Origin: Gyrodactylus bullatarudis
Taxonomy: Eukaryota; Platyhelminthes; Monogenea; Gyrodactylidea; Gyrodactylidae
Length of the DNA: 64,000 bases
Reading direction: 5' to 3'
Assembly: GCA_012064415.1 (NCBI GenBank)
Contig: SSNU01000279.1
Coordinates: forward strand, 1 to 64,000
Position 1 is the first letter of the stretch. Every line of letters starts with the position of its first letter. A program made the position numbers and the translations under genes. Under the pieces are notes generated by a model. That model did not search any database, was not told the DNA's origin, and worked only from the letters and a program-made list of their open reading frames with translations. Shown piece after piece: positions 38,915-51,496 of the stretch.

Positions 38915-39779
38915 GTGATTAGTAATCTTTACCTATTACCCTATGTAGTATATAGTATGTACACTATATTTGGCCAATTTTTCACAGTTTAGGCTGAGTC
39001 ATATATAGAATCTTTATGAAAAGACGATACTAATGATACCACATAGCATATACCTTACTTAAAGTTTTAGACGTCCGTTTCAACATCAAAGTATCATACA
39101 ACTTCGATATAAAAAACGTTTTTTTAACATATATGTTACCGTGAATATTGAAACTCAGTGAGTTTTGAAACTCCCCAGTGAGTATTGAAACTAAACTAAA
39201 TTTTCAGATATCTATCAATTTATTTTGAAATAATTTTCAAAGTTGATAAACTTAAACTCCTCAGTGATATGAATCAAAAATATTAGTTTAATAACCTTTA
39301 ATTAATACAAAATTTCACTTATTACTACAAGAACTACTGTTATGAAACTTCGAGTTACAAAGTAAGCCTTGACGCCTGCATTTGCATCTATTTATCTTGC
39401 AATCACATTTAATGAAACGCTGGCCACTAAATTTTGACTCGAGTCCAGAAATTGTCCTTAAAGAACATCCTTAGGCGGGAACTTGATTAGATGAAATGAA
39501 TTTCTCTTAAAGAACAGTAAATTCATTGGTAGAGAACTATCCATTCATTATTGCATGCTTAGTCCTGATGCGATAGAAATTTTCAGCTTTCTAAGATATG
39601 GTTATTAAAAAATGGTTAAGATTTAAGGAATCTAAAAATGTAGGACCTCGGATTACCTACAGAATAAAAACTTACATGACGTTTACTTTATTAATTTTAT
39701 TAAAATTTTAAAAGTTATAATTATAATTTAACATGTCAAGTATACATGAGCTTACTTCTCCCTGCTTCTGGAATGATCT

Positions 39780-40150
39780 TGGATCACCCTAGTTTATCAA
39801 TTTCCAAGTAGTAAAAATGATCGAAAAATAGACTTTCGCACGTAAATGGTGTGTTTTTTCAAAAAAAAAAAAGAATAAGAGTTACCATCTTCTTTGTCTA
39901 ATGATGATCATGAAAAGTAACGTTTGATTCCACTCGGACCTTGAAATCAACAAAAATTTTAACTCAGAGTTTAAAAAAATTAAAAAATCGCGCCATCTTG
40001 AATTTTAAAATGTCTCTAAAATTTTCCAAAAAAAACTTTTTCTCAAATCAGTACATTTTGAATCAGTTTCCAAGAAACCTTTCAAAAATTTCGATACCTT
40101 GATGAAAAAATTAGATTTTCGTAAAAATCATAATTTCCCAAATTCATCGA
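39780..40150 (+). repeat. Dispersed composite repeat, copy A
   Basis: Aligns by eye, in the same orientation, with 59040-59400. Shared blocks in order: GGATC-CCCTA-TTTAT, TAGACTTTCGCACG, a GATGATC...TAACG-TTGATCC block, CCTTGAAATCAACAAAAATT, and a final CTTGATGA-AAAAT...AAAATC block that is also found in the foldback at 7700-8200. No coding potential. Confidence 0.6.
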
Positions 40151-41499
40151 AAATAGCTTTACTCAAATGTTGTACTAGGAAAAGTAATTTATTCCATAAA
40201 AATTTTATCAATCTCATTTAACTTTATCTTCATCATATCTTGATCAGATCAATTTAAACAATATGAAAACTTTAATTTCAAGAAACTCTGTTTGAGTAAC
40301 AAAAGATATCGTTAACGACAAAAAAATTGAGAAAGTTTTGTGATGTAAGCATTCATACATAAATGACAGTTACTATTGATTTTGTAAGAATATTTTTATA
40401 GTATCCTTTTAAAATAAAAATTTTTATTTTAAAACAGTCTAAAATTAGTATTCTAATAGCATTTATTAAAACCAATTTCAGAATATTTAATTTTATATGA
40501 GTCTAATTCTCTCCAATTTCATCGAAAAGCTAAAAAAAATTTTAGAAATTAATTTTATAAACCTATCATCAAAAATCAACATGCTCCAAAAATACCTTTG
40601 CTTTATATAAATTGACAAGAAGTGTCTAATTTTCAAGGCTGGATTTAAAGCTAGTTGACATGAAGATGAGAATTTACTATTTTTACAAAATATTACTCGA
40701 TATTTTTCTCCGGATTCACAGAAAAAAATAATTTTTGAATTCTAAAACGTAATGAGCTAATAAGATGTGGATATTCGAAAAATTCAATCTCACCAAAATT
40801 AGGCGGTTTTTCGAATATCGAAAATGCACCAAATTTCCACTTTTTCAACTTTTGAACTTTTTTTAATCAACATTGAACGAAGAATTCGAATTCACCTGCA
40901 GAAGTCCACTGAAATTCGTCATTACTGTGGGAAATCGAACCATTTGAATTTTTCGATTATCTCGAAGGTAAATTATCCAAAATCTCAGCTTTTTCTTGGA
41001 GACAGTAAATTCTTCGCTATATCTATGGCCAAATTCGAATTGTTTATCTAATGTTGATCCCAAATATCAGTACTTGACTGCTTCGAATTATTGAAATCGA
41101 TGAAAATTTTGGGTTCAAAAGTATAAAAAGTGGACATTTTTCGATAAAATAAGATAGTTAGTTTGTAATCAAAATGAAAAGAGTTTTTTTTCGTATCAAG
41201 GTTTTCAAGGTATGCTGGAAATATCTGAATTAATCCAATGTTTTTAAATCCTTAGATAAGAAGAAATAACTTATTGTCATTAAAAGAAATTAATCATGCA
41301 ATTCAATCAAGGAAAGTCATCTATTATCTCAACAATAGAAAGATCTTGACATTGAGATTTACACGGGTGTTTTGTCAACAGACTTGGTTCTTATGACAAT
41401 TCACGTTATTCTCAAAATTACCTCATATGCATAAACGAGTTTAACATGTGAAATTATTGAAAATCAAATGTACCTTTGATCTTTAAGCATATTTTGCTT

Positions 41500-42195
41500 T
41501 GTTTTAAGACGTTCATATCAACTTTGATCGGAGCAATTTTCTCTTTATCAGATGATGATGATAATAAATTTTGAAAGATAATATTCTCGAACTTCATCAA
41601 GAATATTTGAGTTAGGTTCTAAACTCATCTGGAGGGTTTAGAGAACAAAAAGCGTATATTTTAATGATAAACGTTATATTTCGCCTGGTCTCTTCAAACT
41701 CTACCCCGGTTAACCCTTTCGGTGCCGATGGACATATATGCCTATTTTCCAATTTTTTTGCACCTTCATAACTCTACCAGTTCGATAGGTTTCTGGATCA
41801 ATTAAAGTTTAAATTGAAGCCCACAATGTGAACTTGCATGAGTAATATTTTTGGCCAAATAACTTGGTATCTTCAATGAAGATTCTTCATAGCTAAATTT
41901 TTGTTTTTATAAAAATTGTGAAATAGTCTCGGCACCGAAAGGGTTAACATATAAATACTAATTATAATAATAAACTGGGGACCTTCTATAGGCTCATTTC
42001 CATATTAAATCTAGTGCAATGGGGGGGGGTTGGAGACATTGCTCTAGGCCTTTTGATTACTTAAGTCATTTTAGAAAACCGTCAATCTGTAGCTGACCAC
42101 TGTGTCTCTTACGTTTTTGTTCTTTTTTAAGGCGTTCATATCAACTTTGATCGGAGCAATTTTCTCTTCATCAGATGATGATAATAATAAAATTT
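41500..42195 (+). repeat. Direct repeat pair flanking a possible Penelope-type remnant
   Basis: A ~65 bp block (GCGTTCATATCAACTTTGAT, GGAGCAATTTTCTCTT, CAGATGATGAT) occurs at 41508-41570 and again at 42130-42190 in the same orientation, about 620 bp apart. Between them lie a degenerate hammerhead-like core on the minus strand (41679-41697, TTGAAGA-N8-GAAA) and a nested 230 bp MITE. Direct terminal repeats around a ribozyme module would suit a pseudo-LTR remnant, but this is inference. Confidence 0.45.
41714..41943. mobile_element. piggyBac-like MITE
   Basis: Perfect 15 bp inverted ends CCCTTTCGGTGCCGA and TCGGCACCGAAAGGG, flanked by TTAA on both sides (41710-41713 and 41944-41947). The TTAA duplication with CCC...GGG ends is the piggyBac signature. 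At 230 bp it cannot encode a transposase. Confidence 0.88.
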
Positions 42196-43473
42196 GGTAA
42201 TAGAAAAAACCTCTGATACATCACATTCAGGCTCACATGCAGAAATTTTATAGATTGCTTCAAAACATTTAAGCAAGAAAATTGTATCCTTTGTTACTTT
42301 ACTTGGTATTCAGTTCAAGATTATCTGATCAGGGATCCCCAAAAGAAACCCAGTATCTCAATTCAAATTTGAATTGAAAATTTTTATTGATTTCAAAGTG
42401 AGAAAGTGATCAAAAGTTGGTATTCAGGATTACAATAGGACAAGCTTTATAATCAAGAATATTAATTCAGTCAGCCAATATACCGAGTATCAAGATCAGC
42501 AAGCTATATTTTATTGCTAAATAGGTTGTTGATCTTGAAGCCATGTATTAAGTTTATCAAACTATTCCGTTAGTCTTAAGATTACAGGATTAAGAGAATG
42601 CAGTTTTAATATCTTTCAAATTAACCTTTCGATTAAAAATGATTGAAATGTATAAATCATTAAAAAATCTATGGCAGTACAGTGCACAGTCGTTTGGACA
42701 AGTTGATGAATTTAAGCAACTTCGATAGTATTATTATTGAAGATGAATGTATACAATCTAAAATTAGTCATCATAAATTTTAGAATATGAATCAACCTAT
42801 GTATTAAATAATTTTAAGTTAATTAGCAAATTACTTGTAAGTATAGATATGATAATAACTAATATTTTCTCGAATTTATTATCCTTGGGGATTTTTTTAC
42901 GGATCACTTCTAATAGTAGTCTACTCTTGAGTATTGTCTAAATTCATGAGCTTATCGTTTTTTCTCTAATTTTGGTACCAAATTGGAATTATTAATCAGA
43001 GTATTTTCTTTCATTTTGGGTTTATCTAATTTTGGAGTTCAAAACTTATGTTTCTTCTTAACTGTAATAAGAGTATTTTTCAAAATAAAATGTAAATTCT
43101 CATCTTTCGACAGCTTCGGATATTTTTCCAAAGAAAAAATTTCATATAATCGCATCAAAACCAAATTACATGCAAGTGTTTATTATTGAAAAAATCGCAT
43201 TGATTTCGGATACATACAGATAAAGATAAAGTTTCAGCAAAAGTTCATGAATAAAATTCATTGAATTTGCACACCAGAGTTCTTTGCGTTACATTTCACA
43301 GAAATACAACTTCCTGTGATAATAAAAAATCTCTTTGGCCAAATGAACAGACAACAAGTCATGATGTAATTTGCCAATCTTGCTTATCTTTTCAATTACT
43401 GGATACATTTTCAAATAAAAGAAAACCTTTTTTTTCAGTTCGACTTTAAACATTTCATTCACAAAATAAACAC
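42196..43473. other. Upstream region of the SLC17-like gene
   Basis: AT-rich, no recognisable coding sequence. The SLC17-like start codon lies directly at its right edge. No TATA box or other element could be assigned with confidence. Confidence 0.4.
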
Positions 43474-45025
43474 ATGAAAGATAAAGAGATTTATTTCCAG
43501 TACAGGTATTTAATTGTTTTCATACTGGCTTTGGGTACGCTAAGCATAATGAGTCAGCGAACGAGTTTTGCCACAAATCTATTATGTATGAATGATGAGG
43601 TAATCATTTTTAGTAATATTTATTATGTTGAACAAAATTTTTAAAGAAGCAATCAAACAGTTTCAATTACTCAGTTAAAGTGCGAAGTGATTTGCAAGCA
43701 TATTTTTTCGTTGGTTATGCCCTGGGACAAATACCATCGAGTTTCCTCTTCAAAAGGTTTGGCGTTAAATATCTAGGCTCTCTATTTTTAATGACATTCT
43801 CCCTCCTCACCCTGATTACACCATTCATTGCTGCCACGTCTCTTAACGGATTTTACATTCTCAGATTTTTCTCTGGTTTAACATCAGTAAGTAGTGTAAT
43901 TGAAACCTTTTAATTCCAAAGTCTTGCTGGTTCGTATGCATTTATAATGTCCTTCCGAAATGGTCAACTCCTGTAGAAATAAACCTTATGAAGGAACTCA
44001 CCTTTTCCGGTCTCACAATTGGAATGATATCTAGTCCTTATATTACACACAAGTTTTGTGAAACTGCCTATACATGGAAATCACCGTTTCTGTTCTACGG
44101 GGCCACAGGATTATTTATTAGTCTAGTGTTCCTCATTATTATGAATGATAATCCACTAAAGTGCACTTTTATTACGGAAAAGGAAAAGTTATATCTAAAG
44201 TCAGAGATACACCTGATGAAGAAGCAAGGTGTCAAGAAGAAGGTGAGTTTGTTATTGAATGATCAGTTTAGAGAGTGTCCTTGCTTAAATTCTTAACTTG
44301 TAAGCCATTATTGTCCTCGGGCTTTTGTCATTTTTGCACAGACTGGGGCTCCTACTTTATGATATCATCAACAGCTAATTATCTCGAGGATTACTTCAAA
44401 TACAACATTAAAGAGGTACACTTTGTAAATTCTCAAAAATACATTTAGAATAGCTTAACCCAAGGGATAATAACAGTTGGCTTGTTCATTGGCCAAATCA
44501 CTTTTACCTTTATGACAATGGTACTTATCAAGAGGACCAAATTAAGCTTGCTCACTGTCAGGAAGATTATGACATTTAATGGTTACTTTATTCCCTCGAT
44601 AATACTCTATTCCCTTTGCTTACTGAATCCGGATCAAGGAATTATTGCATCAGTTCTTTTGACAATTCACTGTTTATTTGCATGTGCAATGTATTTGGGT
44701 CCATCTATGACTGTATTTGATTGCACACCTTCGCATGCTGGTGAAATATTTGCAATAAAAAATTCAATTGCAGCCCTGGGAGGCTATCTTGGCCCAATGA
44801 TTTTGGGACAATTAGTTGATAAGGTATATACATAACTTGATAATTCATTTTCCCTTATAGTTTGATAAACTGGGTTGGAAATTATCATTCGCGATAATTG
44901 CTACATTATACGCTAGTTCTGGGTTGTTATTTTTCATATTCGGAGAAGCCAAGTTGCAGCCATGGGAAGAGTTGGATGAAGAATTAGAAGTGCCCAGTGA
45001 TAATAAAATGATCAAGGATTCATGA
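43474..45025 (+). CDS. SLC17-family (sialin/phosphate-like) MFS transporter
   Basis: Predicted 12-helix solute carrier of the SLC17 anion-transporter family (substrate not assignable). Exons: 43474-43599, 43647-43886, 43922-44242, 44305-44415, 44449-44823, 44861-45025 (1338 nt, 445 aa; phase 0 joins throughout). Family marks: GYALGQIPSSFLFKRFG in helix 2, CHFCTDWGSYF at the start of the second half, a YNIKE/N junction like 'd.e.G' before helix 8, and the C-terminal PSHAGEIFAIKNSIAALGGYLGP block. The usual GEG-x-P-x-x-P motif of helix 4 is replaced by TSSCWF; the following W-x-x-P-x-E is kept. The acceptor of exon 2 could be 43646 or 43649. Introns are 33-62 nt. It is convergent with the SLC7 gene. 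Confidence 0.88.
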
Positions 45026-45035
45026 AATATCAATG

Positions 45036-45041
45036 AATAAA
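45036..45041 (+). terminator. Polyadenylation signal of the SLC17-like gene
   Basis: AATAAA 10 nt after the TGA stop. Confidence 0.65.
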
Positions 45042-45792
45042 TCAAGTACAGTATTTTGTTTATTTTCAGTTTTAAATCTTATCTGGAATTCTTTATTGTT
45101 AATGTAATACAGTGCAACGCCTAGAAATAATCCAAATATCCATCTTTTTGGTATCATTTTCTATATCCTCCGGCATACCCCTGAAGTTTTCTAATTTATG
45201 TAATATCGTATGTGAAATTCCGAGTCATGATATGCTGACTAGTCAAAATGAGGACGAAACCCCCTTAATATCTTCGTACTAGTCACGTTCGGATCCATTT
45301 TTAAGCTAGTTCATTACCGAAACTGTGGATAAATTACATCGATATTTTGAAATCAATTAAAATACCTCTTTTTCTATTTTAACTTCGAGTAACTAGTAAA
45401 AACATTAATTATTCATATTTAGTTTGTGACTTTATTAGGGTTAAAAAATACAAATTTATTGTCACAAAGAATCTGTCATCAGTTTGAAAAAATATTTTCA
45501 TAATTTTCGTGTTCTACCTTGATCATTTTCATTTGATTGCATCTTTTTATGAAATTATTTGAAGAATTTTTGCAACTTCAAAGTAAGAAGTTATCGGCTT
45601 ATTTTACCGATATGAAAAATATGAAAATTTTCAAACATTCAAAATATAGTAGTCAGAATTCAATTACTTTTAAGCGAGGCGTATTGAGAGGAATACATAA
45701 AATTCAATGGCTTTAAATAATTTTGGGTATTATGCGAATTTTATCCAAACTCTGAAAGACATTTGCACAATAATAAGGGGTGGTATTATTTT

Positions 45793-48700
45793 TCAGCTCT
45801 TTTCTTTTTCCTCTGATGGTTTTGTTGACACTTCTAGTTCGTTATCATCTTCCAAGTCTGTGTCATCGTATTCATCACGTTCAGTTGAATCTTGAAAGAC
45901 ACCATAGCCAAAGTAGATCAAAAGGCCGATAATGAGCCATACGATGAAACGAACCCATGATAACCATGTTAATTGCGAGATGAGAACACCATTGGCTAAT
46001 ATTGCAAAGCACGGAACAATGGGAACACCAGGAAGCTAAGAGAATTAAACTTTACATGAATTTTCTTATGAACATAAAAGTCAGAAATTGATTGGCCAAA
46101 AGGTAGAATATTTTTTCTTTACAGAATAAATTCGAGATCAATTTGAATTAACGAATTCTTCGCACAGGGAAGATAATTAAGGAAACTTTCAGTTTTTTTC
46201 AAACTACATAATTTCTTCTATAGTATACAATGTTGTGGTATTAAATCAAAATTCTCTCCAAAAAAAGATGTACAACTTACCCAAAATATATCATCATTTG
46301 TACAATTTTTTTGCCTATGAATTGCCAGTAGAAACACAAATGTAACCATAATAAAAATAAACAATCCTGTAAAGAAATATCTTGGAATATCTATTTGATC
46401 TTGAGAATAAAATCCAATTGGCATATTAACTGTAAGTAATAAACAGAAGAGTGATATTATATATCCGACCATAAGGAACATTGGCATTTTACCATGGGTT
46501 CTCTTATTGACCAAGATATCTGTAAGACACTTTGGTAATTTACTAGCCCATGGCTCATTGAGATAATGACTTTTTGCATCTTCTGGTTTTAGCTAAATAA
46601 AAAATATTTAAATTAAAATTTCTATAAAATCAAAAAGAATCCATGTATTTTTGAATATTCTGATTAAATAAATTAGAATCTTATCATTGTACTTTGAAGT
46701 AGGTATTCTGAAATTTTTTGGCTAATATTTTCAAAATATTTTAGATGAAAACTTTATTTTAATAAGCTTAAAATTTAACTGGCCAGAAAATAAAAGAGAA
46801 TAATTATTACAGGTTGATCTGAACTCTCTGAGCTTCTTGAGTGTAAAACTCACATCTGAATAATCGACTTTCTTCTCATCCAAATTGAAAGGGGGTGTAT
46901 ACCGATACTTGATAATTACCAACGAGGCAACTGAGTACGCGATGAGCGTTCCCAAACTCAGAAAATCAGCCAAACTTTCAATACTGAAGATTAATGTTAG
47001 GACACCGCCAATGAGACCAATCACAAGTGTGGAATAGACTGGAGTCTAAATAAATATTTGATTATCATCAAAACTTTCTATGGAATCATCATGATTATAA
47101 ATTCTGAGGAATTGAAATTGAAAGATTGTTGTACTCACCTTTGTAAATTTCCAAACATACTTGAAGCAAGCAAAGACGAGTTTATCTTCAGCCATACTGA
47201 ATAGAATTCGCGTGGCAGCAATTATGTTACCCAACAAGCAGGCCAAATATCCGATTAATGCACCGATCGAGACAAAATAAAACATGGCCATATTCGCTTT
47301 CTTGTGACCCTTTAATGAGTGCATTAGGGCATGAGAAAAAGGAACTTCTGGATCAATTAAATACCATGGAACAAATAGGATTAATGATAGGGAACACAGA
47401 CTGAGCAAGATTGTGACCAAAAAGACAGCAATGATATTGGCAAGGGGCAAACTTTTTCCTGGATTCTTGGTCTCCTCTGCACATGTTGAAATAACATCAA
47501 ATCCAATGAATGCATTGAAGCAAGTTGCAGAACCTGCTATCAAGCCCTGAATAAATGGTATATTTTAATTAAAAAGTTTTTTATAGAAGTAAAGAGGTTC
47601 ACCTGTCGAAGCAGTTTTAGTGGAAAAGTTTACACTTTACATAGAAAATAGATCAAGATTTGATAAGTTAAGATGAAATAAAATTCAAGAGTTAATTCGA
47701 AAAATGACTCCGAATAAATTCTGTTTCCAAAAATGCCAAATCGATAGTATAACCTACAGGTTCGTCTCATTTGGTAATGGATTAACCCATATGACTGAAT
47801 TTTACAGCTTACAAATGAATCCCACCGTCACCTGTACGAGAGAAATTCTCAGAGCATTTAGAATTAATCCAAGTATACATCTTTGGTAGACATGTGCGCG
47901 CGTTTAAATTCAAGTTTAAGAATATTGGAAAATCTGCTCAATTTTTTCTTGAAAAGAATTTAAATAATTGAGCCTTTTAAAATTTAGATTCAAGTTTATC
48001 TATGAACCTTAAACACACTTCTGCGTTTTAAAGAAGAAAAACACTGCTCTTATTTAGCATAAATGGACTAAATTACTTAAACTTGAATTTTTCTGATAAA
48101 ATGTGAGTTCCGATTTATCCCTATACTATGCATTTTTCATATTTCATCTATTTATCATTTATTATAAATTTCATATATGTCTAATGGGTACAATAGGTTC
48201 GGGATCCTAATTACTGGCCTAATTGTCTCTTTGTTAAAAGAAGAAACAAGCACGCTTACTTGTAAAAGAAGAGAAAACTTTAATTCTTTTATTGAGTTTC
48301 CTAGCTTCACCTTGTTTTTAATAAACCAAGAATAAATCGTAAAATTCCCAATTTAATTTCAAAATACCATAATAGACTCACACGTATACCAAATGGCAAG
48401 AGAATATTGTTATTTCTGTTATACTTCAATGTTGACATTTCATCAGGCGGGGTATAGCCAGCTGGCGGTACCGCATAAAGATTCTCAAGATTTGCATAAA
48501 CATACAAATATATTGTCACAATTAGGATAACCAACAGGTTCAATCCAACCATGATATTATTGACGAAGGCTGATGATTTTATACCGAAACAACTAATCAC
48601 TGACATGGCTAGGAGAAAGAAACAGCCCATTGGATCTAAATAGTTGGCCAGTATAGAGTCTGTTTCGTTTGGTCTATTGAAATAAAATTAGAATTCGAAG

Positions 48701-51496
48701 ACATAAGTTGCCTGATTTCCTCAAAGATATTTTTGGGTTGCTGACCTGGAGTCATGCTGGAGCTGAGAACGAGCGAAAGATTTGTTTTGGTGAATAAAGC
48801 TTTATTTTCGTCGGTTCTCTTCAGACCAAACACCGACATTCGATATATATTTATACATAAAATAAGGTTGGGAACATTAAGGATTAGCCAATAGCATTTA
48901 TTCATTAGGAGTTGACCAATTGGAGTTGAGTTTGTACATACTCTTCGGGCTGTGAGAAATCCGTCTATTTTGACCCCCACTACTACGCGAAAAAGAAACC
49001 TCTTCATATCGCCTAAGCAACACAAAAAGACGGGGAAACAGAGGAATGGATTACTAACCGGTAATCAAAAAATAGACGGATTTCTCACAGCCCGGAGAGT
49101 ATGTACAAACTCAACTCCAATTGGTCAACTCCTAATGAATAAATGCTATTGGCTAATCCTTAATGTTCCCAACCTTATTTTATGTATAAATATATATCGA
49201 ATGTCGGTGTTTGGTCTGAAGAGAACCGACGAAAATAAAGCTTTATTCACCAAAACAAATCTTTCGCTCGTTCTCAGCTCCAGCATGACTCCAGGTCAGC
49301 AACCCAAAAATTAGAATTAAATATACCTTCTCGAAATCTAATTCATTCTAGCATGCCGATAGAGAGAACAAAGGCTACAAGATTAACTCAAAAAGGCTTT
49401 GTTTCCAAGAATATTCAAAATCCTGTTCAATATTCTCACATAGATCTTTGCTGATGTACCTGTTAAAGAATGATGGTGTGAAACCATGTAATATTTATAC
49501 GAAAAACTCTTGCCATTTACTGACCTATAAATTATTTGGTCAATGAAAAATCTCCAATTTGACAAAAGGGTTCGCTATCTATTAGCTTGATAATTTTCAA
49601 TAATAAAACTTTTTCGTACTTAAACAATTTTCCTAGTTTACAAGGAAAGAGAGTATAACGTGATTGGCTTTATGCTATAAGGAAGTTTATCAGGTGATGA
49701 ACATAAAAATATACTGATTAATGAAATTAGCCTGTTTTTTCTTATCTAAAGTTGGTTTATGTGAAAACTCGAGGATAAGAAATTTTTAAGAAAAAATAAA
49801 AAATGTATGGAATTTTCTCAAATTTTGAGTTGACATCAAATACGTATTTATTGTTTACTGAAACTTTTTAACTAATTTTAAAGCAGTAAAAATGATTGAG
49901 AAATTCGACGATGAGATTAGTCTTTGGACCGAATTTAGCAAATTTGATTTTCTCGTCTAATTTGGATTCTCAAATACTTAATTTAATAAGCGATACAATT
50001 TGAATCAAAAATACTTTTATTTTTTTTGCTAAAATATAAAACTTGCTAGGATACGAAGATGAGAAAACTTGGTATTTTTCTCCGGATAGTCAGGTAACAA
50101 ATTGAGTTTTTCACAAAAGATTTATATTAAAGAGATATGTACATTTCGCAAGATCTCGTCAGTCTCCTAGTAATTTGATACTGAAATTATACGATGAATT
50201 TGATTATAAAGGCTGAGAGAAACTTGTATTTTTCAAGAAAAAGTTAAACATCTGAATTTCGGATCATCAAAATTCAAATGGTTTGATTTATCCCAATGAT
50301 TCAAATGATGAGGTAAAATGTCTGATTCAAATTGTATCAAACCTTTGAGTTTTTTGTGAAAATAGTAAATTAGTTTTATATCGAATTTTTATATCAATTT
50401 CTGTTGATTTCAGTATAATCAAGTTATCCAAAGTTTTTCTCTAGTATCATATTTCAGTCAACAAAATCGAATAAGACGATCAAAGTTTTGAGAAAACTGT
50501 CATAGGTACTGTACTGATATCAGGGATAGTGTAAAATTCCATATTTAAAAAAACTATTTATGTCTTGTTACAACACTCCAACGGTCATTTTCGGCTAATA
50601 CTATATAGAAAGCAATAGAAAGCTATTTTTAACACTCCCACAGAGTTTCTTTTTTAGGTATGACATTGAAAATAGTGCATACATTATTATTGAATTTCTA
50701 AAATAAACCCCTTTTCAATTTTGAGAAGAGAGCAGGCGTTGCACATTTTTAGTCTCATCATCGCCACCCAAAAAGGTTCAGAGCATGCATTTATTTGAGT
50801 TTAATGCGAAGAAAATAGTTTTCAATATATTTATCTTCTATTGATCTTTAAAATAGTAAAGAAATAATAATAAACCTTGTTTAGTTATTTCTCACAAAGA
50901 GAAGAAAAACAGACTGCGAAAAAACTTAATTTATGAAAAAATTATTGCTTTTCTTAATCTACTTACCTCCCAAATGCACGAATAAAAGCTTCAGATATTT
51001 TATTATCAGCCATTAAATCAATGAACGCAGTACATGCTCGAGCAACAGCAGATGAACTTATAACATATTCCAATAATATCGACCATCCAGTAATAAAGGC
51101 GATCAACTCATAGAGAATGACATATGCATAGACATAAGTTGATCCTGCCTTTGGTATAAGGCAAGCCAATTCAGCATATATTAGAGAATTTGGTAAGGCG
51201 ACAATACCGGCAATAATATAAGATACAAACGTCAGTGGTCCTGCCTTATTCCTGATTACAGTTCCAGTAAGGATGAAGATGCTACTTCCAACCATTGCGG
51301 CTATAAGAAATAAATCAATAACAACTCGTTATTACTCACCGACACCGTAAGAAATTAAATCCACCGTAGTTAGACATCGATCAAGGCGTGTTTTCAACTT
51401 TTCCTCATCATCCATTGATACATCTTTAACACGAACTATTCTATTTTTAACTCTCTCTACATATGTCACCTCTTTCGGGTTATCTGACAGAGTCAT
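45793..51496 (-). CDS. Cationic amino-acid transporter (SLC7 CAT subfamily), complete
   Basis: Predicted plasma-membrane carrier for cationic amino acids with 14 helices. Exons in coding order: 51340-51496, 50967-51300, 48382-48673, 47139-47546, 46854-47045, 46281-46592, 45793-46035 (1938 nt, 645 aa, normal for CATs). The N-terminus has LDRCLTTVDLISYGVG, the CAT opening. TM blocks include MVGSSIFILTGTV, IYAELACLIPKAGSTYVYAY and LYELIAFITGW, whose Glu corresponds to the Glu needed by CAT carriers. FIGFDVISTCAEETKNPGKS is the amino-acid permease signature. The C-terminal CAT domain is followed by a charged cytosolic tail. The intron nearest the 5' end is 39 nt; the 2.3 kb intron 48674-50966 holds foldback copy 2. 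The start is the first in-frame ATG of the first exon. Confidence 0.94.
48696..49307. mobile_element. Foldback element copy 2 (LTR-like outward arms)
   Basis: Same family as 27838-28446. Direct duplication AAATTAGAATT at 48685-48695 and 49308-49318. Inverted arms at 48729-48970 and 49069-49310 with a 98 bp centre. Each arm reads outward through CCAATTGG, TATAAATATATA, AATAAAGCTTTATT and an ATG ORF starting MTPGQQPKN. On the left side the ORF continues NIFEEIRQLM before the element ends, so the left edge is longer. It lies only 22 bp from the exon start at 48673. Confidence 0.87.
49319..50966. other. Remainder of the 2.3 kb SLC7 intron
   Basis: No coding potential. Contains the CTCCGGATAGTCAGG motif at about 50073-50093 and a hammerhead-like module at 50129-50168 (minus), so it probably includes old Penelope-type debris. 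Confidence 0.55.
50129..50168 (-). ncRNA. Candidate hammerhead ribozyme in an SLC7 intron
   Basis: Minus strand: AGGAGA / CTGACGA / GATCTTGC / GAAATGTACAT / A / TCTCTT. Stem I is six pairs including one G-U. Compared with the 20308 copy, both strands of stem I changed and pairing is kept. Stem II (G-C closing pair plus four-base loop) is weak. Confidence 0.55.

Noticed and set aside
49205..49240. CTGAAGA...GAAA in the foldback arm as another hammerhead
   Set aside because: The core boxes are present in copy 2, but the bases between pair instead with GTCGGT upstream of CTGA, stem I cannot form, and copy 1 has CTCAAGA. Chance match.
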